64,000 bases of DNA from Aurantiochytrium sp. KH105. Its lineage: Eukaryota; Sar; Bigyra; Thraustochytrida; Thraustochytriidae. Within the stretch, counting starts at the first letter, position 1. Every line of letters begins with the position of its first letter. A program made the position numbers and the translations under genes. Location: positions 94,545 through 158,544 of the forward strand of contig BGKB01000163.1 in NCBI GenBank assembly GCA_003116975.1. The letters run 5' to 3'. This document shows, piece after piece, positions 27,653 to 37,122 of this stretch. The notes beneath the pieces are model-generated. The model made no database searches, was not told where the DNA came from, and saw only the letters and a program-made list of their open reading frames with translations.

Positions 27653-30412
27653 ATGTCGGCTGACCTCGAGGCCGACGCTTTGGGCCTCGGTGAGGCATCG
27701 GCGGATAGCGACGAGGGCTCTGAAGCTGCAGCTGGGGGCTCTGCTTACGTCGACGACAGCAACAGCGGCGTCCACGCTCTTTCGACCCAAGGTACCGACG
27801 CAAAAGGGCTCAAGGCCAAGAATGAGGACGGCGACGATGCCACGAGCTCCGAGGCACCAGACTCGCAAGAAGACCACAACGCAACGGGCCCGCGACGGAC
27901 GGTCGACGCGGCAACGTTTGCTGACGACCTGATCAGAGAATTGAAGAGGCAGAATCCACCGCTCGTCCCGCGCGCGGCAAACCTGCGCACCGTGCTCGGG
28001 CTTCCTGATGACGTTCTTCTTGTGAGAACTGCAGATCTTGTCCGCAAAGCCATGGACGAGCTTGCGCTTGGTCTGCACTGGCACTTGCTCTACACGCTCG
28101 TACATTCCGCCTGGCAGGCCCACCTTTTCAGTAATTTGGGGCTCAGTACACTCAGATTCCGAGGAAAACCCGTCAAACAGCCCGGCAATCAGCCTCGACG
28201 AGCAAAACGTATCCGCTATCCGGAAGTCGAGCTGCGCGTGCGGAGCGATGCCGATGGTGTACTTCGTCTTGAGGGTCTCGACGCTTTTTTCAACGTGCGA
28301 TCGCTCGACTTTCGTGCCCTGCTCAATCATGTTGTACGCGTGAACACAACGCGACGCGGCGTATGGACATTTCATCGCAAACGTGGCACAGGCACCTACT
28401 ACCCCGAAAACGTGGTTCGTTCCGCACAGCTCTTGGGCAATTGTGCCAATTTCTTCTCGCATCGAAACGCGGTGGTGCCGCGCACCGTCTCGCCTGCCCC
28501 CGGTGACGCTGCAAGCGACTTTGCGGCAATCAAGGAGCGGGAGGTGCAAGTAAGCACAGCCTTTTTCACCGCCGTTGCAAGTTGGACAGCAAGTTTAGAA
28601 GCGAAAATACATAAACTCAAGGCTATGCATGCACCGGACCGCACCGCTGACCAGCTCTATGCCCATGACAAAGATTGGCTTCATGGACTGTGTCGGTCCA
28701 TGTTAGATGTGAGCTGCACTCATCTCCGTGCTGCAGATAGCATTCGCTTGCTCTTTCTCAAGATGATCTCAGTCCCGCGTAGCGCCGAGGATACTCCTTC
28801 TGCGGTCGATGCGCTTCGAAGTCTTTCGTCTCATCTCGAGCACCTCGACGAGGAAGATGAGATTGCAGACGAGGACACGGAGAGTGTCGCAAGAACTGAT
28901 GCGAAGGGTAGTCGTTTGCGTGAAAAAGCCGAGAACAACCCCGTTCAAGGAGCGCCCCACTCAAGCATCGCACCGCCTGCAATTCTTGCTGCGCCACATC
29001 CTGCGAACGTTGCTGAAGCCGACCCTCGCGAAGTTCGCTTTGCGCTTTATTCCTTATGGACACGATTTGGCGCATCCGACCCCGAATCGAGCGCGAGCGT
29101 CGACGAGGATGGGAATGCTGACGACGACAATGATACAGAAACGCGCAGTGAAGTTAGTGCCACCTCTGGGCGAAGTCGAACACGGTCTCGAGCGAGCACG
29201 GAAGATGGGGACGCATCTTCGCGTTGGTGTCCTAATGAGGCATTGGAATTCGGCACCGTCCGTGTAACGCGCTACGAATTTCAAAATCTAGGGACACGCC
29301 CTTGCCTGGGCGTTCGCGCCTCCTTTACCGTCGATCCACTCGGGGTGACCCATGTGGATCTCGTCCACCGCATGATCGACGTGACACTATTGACGCTTCG
29401 GCAAGCACTCATGGAAGCTGCCACGCGCTACATGGAAACGAGGGCACTGGATAAAGCTCAAAATCTCATTGTTGCGCACGTTGTAGAAAGTGCGTTACTG
29501 ATCAAAGCACATGGCAAGCGACTACATGTTGATTGGGACACGCTCAAAACGACAGGTCTGCAGAATTCAAAGGTGGCCATGTTTGATGAGGCCGCCTACG
29601 ACCCCGTGGGAGGCCATCTTGAGCTCTTTTGCTCCTTTGCTCGACGTCAAGACGTGAGCGATGTCGTCGCCAGTCAGCTGTGGTCCGCGAGCGACGTGGT
29701 GCAGCACTTTTTCAGATACGAGCCACGGTTTGCGGACCCACGATTTGTGGCTGAGTTCCTACGTCGGCTCGTTCACCCACGAACGGGCGCAGCACTTTTT
29801 CCCGAAGCGGCTGCCATGATTCAGGTCCGCGATCGCATTATGCACCACTTTCATCTTATTCACGCGGAAGAGTATTCGATTGGTGAGCTGTACACGGATC
29901 ATGGAAGTATGCAATGCCTCATCCGAAAGGTTTGCGCGTCCTTAGGGGTCGATCCTCGTATGGGTCGCATGGCTGTGCTCTCTGCCGCGATGGACGACCT
30001 CGAAGACCTGATCGGACATTATAAACGCTGGCGTGCGCGGCAAAATGCCGCATTTCATCAATTCGCCATCGCGGAACGTCTTGTTCTGGCTCAAAGTACC
30101 GTCAAGGCTCTGCTTGCTGCATATGACGCAGAGACAGACACCATGGATCGCGGCCTTCGCACGGATCTTGCGGCGGAAGATGGATCGGGCGAGGCGCTCA
30201 AGTATCTTCTGGACCTCTTTGGCCCCATTCCCGAAGCCGGGGCCGAAGACGACGACGACGACGCCGCCGAAGAAGACAATCTGTATAATGTACTGGGTGG
30301 CGACGACGATCATATCAGCGATGGCAAGGGCGACGAGGAGGCTGACGTTGATGGTGAGAGCGCTGACGCCGGCAAAATGAGCAAGGTTCCGATTAAAAGG
30401 ACGAATGAATGA
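27653..30412 (+). CDS. protein of unknown function (919 aa)
   Basis: Single exon from ATG 27653. Both ends are acidic and probably disordered (residues 1-90, and 860-919 with EDDDDDAAEED). Residues about 100-400 form one folded region (e.g. LVRKAMDELALGLHWHLLYT, TRRGVWTFHRKRGTGTYYPE, NVVRSAQLLGNCANFFSHRN). An acidic, Ser/Arg-rich linker follows at about 400-530. A second folded region spans about 540-860 (e.g. VRVTRYEFQNLGTRPCLGVR, VGGHLELFCSFARRQDVSD, HFFRYEPRFADPRFVAEFLR). No signal peptide or membrane segment is evident. I do not recognise the family. The regular alternation of hydrophobic residues and lack of stops over 2.7 kb support a real gene. Confidence 0.7.
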   Translation: MSADLEADALGLGEASADSDEGSEAAAGGSAYVDDSNSGVHALSTQGTDAKGLKAKNEDGDDATSSEAPDSQEDHNATGPRRTVDAATFADDLIRELKRQNPPLVPRAANLRTVLGLPDDVLLVRTADLVRKAMDELALGLHWHLLYTLVHSAWQAHLFSNLGLSTLRFRGKPVKQPGNQPRRAKRIRYPEVELRVRSDADGVLRLEGLDAFFNVRSLDFRALLNHVVRVNTTRRGVWTFHRKRGTGTYYPENVVRSAQLLGNCANFFSHRNAVVPRTVSPAPGDAASDFAAIKEREVQVSTAFFTAVASWTASLEAKIHKLKAMHAPDRTADQLYAHDKDWLHGLCRSMLDVSCTHLRAADSIRLLFLKMISVPRSAEDTPSAVDALRSLSSHLEHLDEEDEIADEDTESVARTDAKGSRLREKAENNPVQGAPHSSIAPPAILAAPHPANVAEADPREVRFALYSLWTRFGASDPESSASVDEDGNADDDNDTETRSEVSATSGRSRTRSRASTEDGDASSRWCPNEALEFGTVRVTRYEFQNLGTRPCLGVRASFTVDPLGVTHVDLVHRMIDVTLLTLRQALMEAATRYMETRALDKAQNLIVAHVVESALLIKAHGKRLHVDWDTLKTTGLQNSKVAMFDEAAYDPVGGHLELFCSFARRQDVSDVVASQLWSASDVVQHFFRYEPRFADPRFVAEFLRRLVHPRTGAALFPEAAAMIQVRDRIMHHFHLIHAEEYSIGELYTDHGSMQCLIRKVCASLGVDPRMGRMAVLSAAMDDLEDLIGHYKRWRARQNAAFHQFAIAERLVLAQSTVKALLAAYDAETDTMDRGLRTDLAAEDGSGEALKYLLDLFGPIPEAGAEDDDDDAAEEDNLYNVLGGDDDHISDGKGDEEADVDGESADAGKMSKVPIKRTNE

Positions 30413-30519
30413 GCTCGTAGCCAACCAGGCAGTCAGTCAATCAATCAATTAGTCAGTCAAACGAAACGTCCCACTGCACATGACGCTTCTCTTTGCTTGA
30501 ATCGACGATATGTAACTGC

Positions 30520-31611
30520 CTACTTTGTAGAGTTGGCGGCGTTGGTTGCTTGTAAAAGCAGTGATATCTTGTCATGTTCGAGGCGCAGGTCAGCGAGTGA
30601 AGTGTCTATCATGCGAAGTTTTTCCGCTGCAAGCTGCTCCTCCTGCAATGCCTGAGCGGCCTTTGCTTCTTGGTCGCGCATGTGCTGGCGCACGAGATTA
30701 AGCTGCGCCTGTGCTGCTTCGACTGCTTCCTGTGCGACCTTTTCTTCAGCAGCAAGAGACGCTTGTGCCGTGTGAAAAGCTTGGCACTTTTGCGCGGCAC
30801 GCTTCTTCATCTCCCCTGCGCCAGCGCGTTGGTTGTCAAGTATGCGGATTCGCGTCTCAAGCGCGGATAGAGTATCGCGATACTCGACACTGCCTCGACC
30901 TGCATTTTCGTTTCGGGAACTTCGCTGCAGGGAATCCTGTGATGCGGCGGACGATTCGGGCCGTCGATGATGCAGATGGTGGGCGCGACTTTGTAGAAAG
31001 CTCTCGATAATAATTTGTAAACTTTGGTTCACAGCCCAAGATTGAATTTTCTCGTTGCAGACAGGACATGAGCCCAGGACCCCTTCTGCTTGACTGTCGA
31101 CACAATAGCGCTGCAGGCACCCTTTACAAAAGGAATGACCACAGCCAAAAACGAGAACCGGGGCTCGCGCGTCGCCGCGCATCAGCTCATAGCATATTGG
31201 GCAGCTGTGACTCATGAGCTGCGAGGAAAGATACGTTTGCAAGTGCTCGGCTGGATTATTATTGCTCGTTGTTGCCGAAGCATCTTGCAAGATGGCACGT
31301 GTTTGGGAATTGGGCTCTGGTGGCGTCGACACGGGCGGCTGTGTTGGGACGACTCGGGACTTTTTACCTTTGACAGGACCACGCAATGTCATTGACGTGG
31401 CCGTGGCAGATGGTTTTATTTTCTTGCTACGCGTCGCATTCTTTTTGACTTTGGCCTCCTCGGCACGATCTCGAAGCCACTTTGATCCTCCCTGCGTAAG
31501 TTATATTGTCGAAAACTGAGGAGCGCAAGTGCGTACACTCTCCCTCGCGCGCTCTGTGTCTCTCTTGCGAGAACTTACTCGTTCGCGTCGTTTCTCCACC
31601 TCGCGAAGCAT
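30520..31611 (-). CDS. RING-HC finger protein with C-terminal coiled coil (two exons)
   Basis: Exon 1, 31579-31611, encodes MLREVEKRRER; intron 31492-31578 (87 nt, donor GTAAGT, acceptor CAG); exon 2, 31491-30520. Splicing is in phase 0 and gives 334 aa. Exon 2 alone would start at 31392, but the 33 codons before that Met (GGSKWLRDRAEEAKVKKNAT...) look coding and join cleanly to exon 1. Coding sequence may extend further upstream of 31611. The C3HC4 RING uses CPIC (108, 111), C128, H130, C133, C136 and CPVC (153, 156), with the core GCGHSFCKGCL. A coiled coil covers about 220-330. It is probably an E3 ubiquitin ligase; the substrate is unknown. Confidence 0.83.
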
Positions 31612-32357
31612 GGTCAAGAGGCGCTCTGATGGCTGGAAAAATGAGCCAATCAGTCGGACCGTCAATCCGTCAGTCGTCCAAATGGTCTTGCTCTGTCAGT
31701 GGCATGCTTGAGAGGAAAAAAGAAAAATAGCCGTTGGAAAGTAATTTTATCTTTGTAGTGACCCTCGGATTGTGAAGGCTACGTACAAGCGTAAGCCAAA
31801 GCTAATGGGGAAGAAAAGGAAGCTGCAGGGAAGAGCTGGGATGCGAAAGAGAAGAGCAAGTATAACATGATATGAAGACAAATTATAGCGTCAGTGAATA
31901 GATGCCACTTCGTCGTCTCAAACTTTATGGGGTATCGACTTGAAAGTGAAGAATAAGAAACAAGAAAGAAGCAGGAATTCAAATTGTTTAACAGATTGTT
32001 TGTTAGATTAAACACAGAGTTTGACGGCACTACTGCCATTCGTCAACTTTACTTTGAGGAAAGTAAACAAATTTCGCCTTTTGTTGCTTTGACTCTTGCG
32101 TGTAACGTTGCTTTGTCGTTGGTGAAGCGGAATCTTGTTCTCTGCTTCTCGCAGCCCGCACGTTTTCCTCCTATTGTTGTTGATGTAGTTGGTTGCTGTT
32201 GCGAGTCATGTTTTTCTCGCAAGGGGGAGGGGAAAGAGGAGGAAAGGGCTTGCCAAGTCCGTCTCTTGGGTGATGCTTCCAGAAGGTCGATCGATTCTGA
32301 GCGAGCTTCCATCTTTTGCGAGCTTCCATCTTTTGCACGATCGCAGAACTTGTTGAC
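31612..32357. other. A/T-rich intergenic region
   Basis: Lies between the RING gene's 5' end and the PARP gene's 3' end, both on the minus strand. It includes a 17-bp direct repeat (GAGCTTCCATCTTTTGC) in tandem at about 32303-32336. No gene seen. Confidence 0.4.
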
Positions 32358-33647
32358 TCACTTCTTTTGGCCAAAACAAATCTTTGGAACAGGCTCAAAA
32401 GTGATGAGGTAGTCTGGCATGGCCTGGTGCGAATCAAAGATGCCAATGAAGTTCGATTCTTCAGCATCGACATAAGTTCGAACACGATTAAGAACCGAGT
32501 CGTAAAGGCTGTACGGAGTTTCCTTACCAATGCAAGGAGGTCGTACCCGTTTTGTGTAGTTCGGCACACTGCAAAGGTTTCCACAAGAGACTCGCGCAAG
32601 GATGATTTGATGTTCCTCATCGGAAATCTTGTGCGCATAGTGAACCGCCGGCACATTCGCACGAAGACAAAAGTGAATGGAGCGTCCGATGCGGTTTGTC
32701 TCTTTGCAGACACGAGGATCGAATCCTTCGGATCCGAGACAAACCCCGCTGGGGTTATTAGTACTCGTGCCGTGGAACAGCCAACGTTCATTGACCGCTT
32801 TGAATCCGGGCTTGAACTTCAGTGCGACGCAGTTACTGCGGTACAAGACCTCTCGGTACGGGTTGTGAACTCTCTGGATGCGCTTGATTTTCAGCATTTG
32901 TGTCTTGTTTTCAGCAATACGAATGCCGCCTTCAAGCGTACATTTCTCGACAGAATTCCAACGCTTAGAACCCGGAAAGACTTCCAAATACCCATTTGTC
33001 TTTGCAGCGGTATGTTTCTTGCGCATGGCCATGTGCAAAGAGTTTTCCCACAAGTCAAGCCATTCCATCCGGCTCAGTTTATCGCGGAATTCATCAAGAA
33101 TCTTTTGCGTGTCTGTGCATGGTGGAACGGTGGTGACCGAAATTGCGAGCCGGTCCTGACCCAAGTCGCCATTCTCTCGCGCAAATTGCATGCGAATCTG
33201 CAAATCCGTCTTCGGGGCTGACTTGAGTTTTTCCATGATCTTCTCGCCTTCGGAAGAAAGCGCCTCCGCAATGATGCTACTCGTCACAAAAGTTTCGACA
33301 TCCAGCTCGGTTGATTCTGGCACGTGGACAACAGAGTGTTGTGCGGTGGCCTCCTCATTCGTGCCACATGTGGGGGCTTGACTTGTTTCCGTCTCTGCAG
33401 GTTCCGTTTCCGGTTCCGCGTCTGACCTCACCAAGTTCTTGGCACCATCCGAAGACTGTACCTTTACCTGAACGTGCTGCTCGGGTTCCACCTTGATCCT
33501 TTTCGCCTTGCCGTAGGGCATGTCTCCGCCGGCGTCTCGCTTCGTGCCATGCGTCGCAAAGTCGTCTCCAGCGCCAGCTTCTCGCCGCTCTGCTTCCATT
33601 TCCCACACCGCGCCGCCACATCTGTACGTCCTCGTGGTCGACATCAT
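32358..33647 (-). CDS. PARP-domain (ADP-ribosyltransferase) protein with non-canonical triad
   Basis: 429 aa, start ATG at 33647 (a second Met follows directly). The N-terminal 110 residues are charged and likely disordered, with a basic KAKRIK motif overlapping a sumoylation-type IKVE. The middle (about 150-240) is a helical region. The C-terminal PARP catalytic domain (about 240-429) begins KIKRIQRVHNPYREVLY and has WLFHGTS with His292, GRSIHFCLR with His325 where Tyr is usual, and QAMPDYLITFE with Asp412 where Glu is usual. PARP fold members transfer ADP-ribose from NAD+. The Glu is needed for polymer formation, so mono-ADP-ribosylation or loss of activity is more likely. Nuclear location is inferred from the basic motif. 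Confidence 0.87.
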   Translation of the reverse strand: MMSTTRTYRCGGAVWEMEAERREAGAGDDFATHGTKRDAGGDMPYGKAKRIKVEPEQHVQVKVQSSDGAKNLVRSDAEPETEPAETETSQAPTCGTNEEATAQHSVVHVPESTELDVETFVTSSIIAEALSSEGEKIMEKLKSAPKTDLQIRMQFARENGDLGQDRLAISVTTVPPCTDTQKILDEFRDKLSRMEWLDLWENSLHMAMRKKHTAAKTNGYLEVFPGSKRWNSVEKCTLEGGIRIAENKTQMLKIKRIQRVHNPYREVLYRSNCVALKFKPGFKAVNERWLFHGTSTNNPSGVCLGSEGFDPRVCKETNRIGRSIHFCLRANVPAVHYAHKISDEEHQIILARVSCGNLCSVPNYTKRVRPPCIGKETPYSLYDSVLNRVRTYVDAEESNFIGIFDSHQAMPDYLITFEPVPKICFGQKK

Positions 33648-35689
33648 GAAACTCTCCTCCTTTATACTTCCCGGACGAGCCTCGGCTGATGACGGACCGA
33701 TCCTGCTTCTGCCCCAGAGCCGCCGCGGAGTTCGAGATTTGCTGTCTTCTTCTCCGCTTTCCTTCGCCCAGCCGCAAACGCTCTCCGTCGCTTCCGAGCG
33801 GGTGGGTGGGGGGTTCGGGGTCTCCGCGCCGGTTCTTGCAGAACGCGCCGGTTCTCAGCTACACCCTTCTCCCTGCCGGCGCGCTCCCTCTCCGCGGGGT
33901 CCAGCTGACGTTCGTGAAGTCCTCGCGTCCAGTTCTCCTCGCGCGCGCGAGATCGAGAGCGCAGCGTCAAGAGCGAGTTTGGGTTCTGCTCGCCTTGCCG
34001 TGTCGAGGCTGTAGCACGATTTTGGGATTAGTCGCCAAGTAATGGTTAGTCGCGGTTTTCGTGACAAGCGCGCGCAAAGCGCTCTCGAAGGGTGGGTGGC
34101 TCGAAGCTCGCGCCACGTTCTCGACTGCCTGGGCCCGGCGCTCTCGAGCGCGGCCGCGAGAACCGTTCTGAGGACCGGTTCGAGCAGGAGGCGGGGCTTG
34201 AGGCGGGCCTCGGAGATGGGGGAGAGCCGGCAGGGCACGGGAGCGCAGAGCAAATGAGCTGTTTGCTTCGTGGCAGCGCAGACGGTGCGGGCAAGGCGGC
34301 CGGAGGCCGGTCCCAATCGCGCCGGTCTCGTGGGACCTCGTTGGGTCCATGCTGTCTTCTTTCATGAGCGCCGAGCGTATATCACGAAATTTTGCTGATT
34401 TGTTTATATCACGTTTTCAAGGTCACAAGTCAGTCATGATCAAGCTGTAGCAAGACTGGATCCGTCTCGACAGACGGTGGTTGGTGCGCGCCTGCACTCG
34501 ACTCGATGCGAATCTGGGCGAACAAGCCGAGTCTATTGACCACCCAAGGGGCTGGGAGCCTATCGATTCGCACTTCTAAAATCTCATGAAAACCCGTGAA
34601 GAAGAGGCGAATGATTGCACCTTAGGCCCGGTTCAAAGCTCAAAAGCTAGGCCTACTCATCGTTTACACTTTCTCAAAACAAAACCTGCGGACCCACCCT
34701 ACCGGATCCCCAAGTACGGGGATCGCAATCAGAAATCGTGATACTAAGTTGCCCTACTTTGGGCACAGCAGACCAGAAATTGAAACCCCCTTACTCTATT
34801 CTCTCCTACTAGTATAAGAGAGAACGGGAACTAGATGGCGCAGCGATCAACTGGCGTGTCACGCCGACAGTTACACCAATTTACCAAAGCGTCCTACGCA
34901 TCGGGTCGCGTCACCAACGCCTTCCATTCTACGCTCAGCACGGTTTCTGTCGAGCTGGGAAATTGCATCGAGGGAACCTCAACACTGAGAACGTCTAAGA
35001 AAGAAAATTGGGTCTTCGAGACGATTTAATTTTTAAGTGCTCCGGCAAATCGAAGCCGGCAAGCAGACAAAGCGCAGTGTTGATGATGATTTGTCAATTT
35101 CTTTGAAGAAAAGAGCTTGCTCATGACTCGAAATAACATTTGCATCCAAACTCTTTTCTTCATGTTGTTTTCATTGAGTGAATATGAGCAGGCAGGATTT
35201 GAGAATGATCGAGTGAGAAGTCTGTTACGCGAACATCACTCTTATGGTCAGCAAGGTTTTGATCATGTGGCATGATACTTGTTGCTTGCAGCGAAGCAGA
35301 AATGACCATAAGGAACGCAGACCCATACAGACAGTAGACTCCTGAAGGACGCCAGACTGCTCATTTTCCAAGCTCTTTCTCGCAAAAACAATAAAATTCG
35401 TTGCACAAACCAACAAACAAACAAACACACAAACACACAAACAAACCAACCAACAAACAAACAAACCAACCAACCAACAAACAAACCAACCAACAAACAA
35501 ACAAACCAACCAACAAACATACAAACAAGCCTTTTCCAATTCCAATCATACAAGATTGTGCAAAATGAGTAGATCGCCGTGCTCATGAGCCTTGCTTTGC
35601 CGTCTTCAAAAGCGCACGAGCCCGCCCTCTCCAACCCCAACTCTCGTTCCCCTTTCCAGAACCAAAAAATATGCAAAACAAAAAAAAGT
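33648..35689. other. gene-poor region upstream of the PARP gene
   Basis: 33,648-34,370 is GC-rich and probably includes the PARP promoter (TTTATACTT near 33661). From 34,380 to 35,690 the sequence is A/T-rich. A 64-codon frame (34835-35029) has a TATAAGAGA 20 bp before it, but its translation resembles nothing I know. An 8-bp inverted repeat TGCGAATC/GATTCGCA lies near 34507 and 34567, and a TTCTCTC...GAGAGAA hairpin near 34798-34823. No gene is called. Confidence 0.35.
35400..35530. repeat. (CAAA/CCAA)n imperfect tetranucleotide repeat
   Basis: Alternating CAAACAAA and CCAACCAA units with a few ACAC interruptions. The frames over it give Val/Cys/Leu/Phe runs and are not genes. Confidence 0.9.
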
Positions 35690-35794
35690 TGCCAAGGGCG
35701 AGACTCGAACTCGCGACCTATTGCTGTCTTTCAAAGATACAAGTATCTTAGGTGCTATGAGACAATCGCTACTAACCAACTGAGCCACCTCGGC
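35690..35794 (-). tRNA. tRNA-Met (CAU), elongator type, with 30-nt intron (copy A)
   Basis: Acceptor stem GCCGAGG/CCTTGGC, D arm GCT...AGC, anticodon stem ATTGT/GCAAT, anticodon loop CTCATA-A, T arm GCGAG-TTCGAGT-CTCGC, discriminator A. Mature length is 75 nt. A 30-nt intron follows A37, the canonical position, and contains the inverted repeat AAGATAC-TT-GTATCTT. A T-rich terminator follows on the minus strand (complement of the A run at 35681-35687). Plant elongator tRNA-Met genes also carry an intron here. Confidence 0.9.
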
Positions 35795-35873
35795 TTGTCG
35801 AAGATGCGGCCAAAGGGTTCAATTGACTCACAGGCACGTCCAGGATGATAGAATGCAAAAAAATAAAAAAGGA

Positions 35874-35978
35874 TGCCAAGGGCGAGACTCGAACTCGCGA
35901 CCTATTGCTGTCTTTCGTAGGTAGATCTACCTTTGATGCTATGAGACAATCGCTACTAACCAACTGAGCCACCTCGGC
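35874..35978 (-). tRNA. tRNA-Met (CAU), elongator type, with 30-nt intron (copy B)
   Basis: Mature sequence identical to copy A. The intron has the same length but a different core: the self-complementary GGTAGATCTACC replaces the AAGATAC/GTATCTT hairpin. The first two (GC) and last seven (GAAAGAC) intron bases are the same in the copies. T-rich terminator downstream (complement of the A runs at 35857-35870). Confidence 0.9.
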
Positions 35979-36773
35979 AGGCAGTTGGGTGGACGATCGC
36001 TGCGGCCATCCATGGGCTCTGGAGCCGTCCTCTCGCGTTGTGCGCCTTGCGACAGGCGGAAGAAAACAAAGGCAAGCAGCTAAGCGCCACGCGGAACGCC
36101 AAACTCAGGGCCAGCCTAACTTCTTCGACTAACGTGAAGTCTAAAGTCAAACCTGACGCGCATGTTGAATTGTGAGATTCCCTTCAAGTTGCGGATGATA
36201 GTGCGAAAAGCTCACGTGGACTGGGCGAAAATTAAAAAATAGAAGCGACTGCAAGTTTTCACTGCTTGCATGAAAGATGGTTATAAGCAGACAGCTGACT
36301 GCGCTGGGTTGTCAGACGACAAAACCCCTTTTCAACACTAAATTCTGAATTCAACAAACACAAGTGCCGCCGCACCAGACCATTAGTTTGTTTATTATTC
36401 ACAAACCAAAGACAGAAGCCTCTGCACAGTCGCCCTGCAGTCCTAGTCTCGTGCGCTTGAAAGAAATTTAATCAAACATGCTATTCCCCTTTTCCTTCTC
36501 TTGACGTGCAAATTGCGGTCAGCTCTACGAAACTTTCTCCAGAGAGAGTGGTCGTTCTCGTCATTTTGATATAATCTATTATCTATTTTAGAAAAAGTGT
36601 CCCTGGATCACATTTACTTTGGTAGATTCTTAATGACTCTGTAGCCGTCGGTCTTTGGTGCTGAGCTGACCAGTCTTCGTCTAAAAGAACCCACGCAGAG
36701 CGTATGAGACTGGGACATATCTTATATAAGTGAGTAGCGTCTCCAACACCCCAACGAAGCGAAATAGCTTCTA
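35979..36773. other. A/T-rich spacer between divergent tRNA genes
   Basis: About 800 bp without recognisable genes. TATATAAG lies at 36723-36730, about 45 bp before tRNA copy C. Confidence 0.4.
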
Positions 36774-36878
36774 GCCGAGGTGGCTCAGTTGGTTAGTAGC
36801 GATTGTCTCATAGCAACTAAGATACTTGTATCTTTGAAAGACAGCAATAGGTCGCGAGTTCGAGTCTCGCCCTTGGCA
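36774..36878 (+). tRNA. tRNA-Met (CAU), elongator type, with 30-nt intron (copy C)
   Basis: Mature sequence identical to copies A and B, on the opposite strand. The intron (36813-36842) is nearly that of copy A, differing at one base (GCAACT for GCACCT), and keeps the AAGATAC-TT-GTATCTT hairpin. A T8 terminator starts at about 36884. A TATA-like box lies upstream at 36723-36730. Confidence 0.9.
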
Positions 36879-37122
36879 ACCAATTTTTTTTGCATTTTTA
36901 TTTTTATTTTCCCAAATCTCGTTCTCACGTTGAGGAGTAGACGAGCGACTCATAAGTCTCTGCAACAAACAAACGAAAAAGTGATTGACAGGTGCGCGTC
37001 AGCTCAAAGTTCAATATCATGGTTTGTTTTGTTTTGTTTTGTTCTGGTTTGATTTTTGTTTCATCGTCTCAGCTCAGATTCAAACATCGACCTAGAGAGG
37101 CTACGAAAGGGCGGCATGCTGC

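Noticed and set aside
34835-35029. 64-codon frame in the A/T-rich region before the tRNA cluster
   Set aside because: Has a TATA-like word and ATG, but no similarity and no second line of evidence; noted only in the gap entry.
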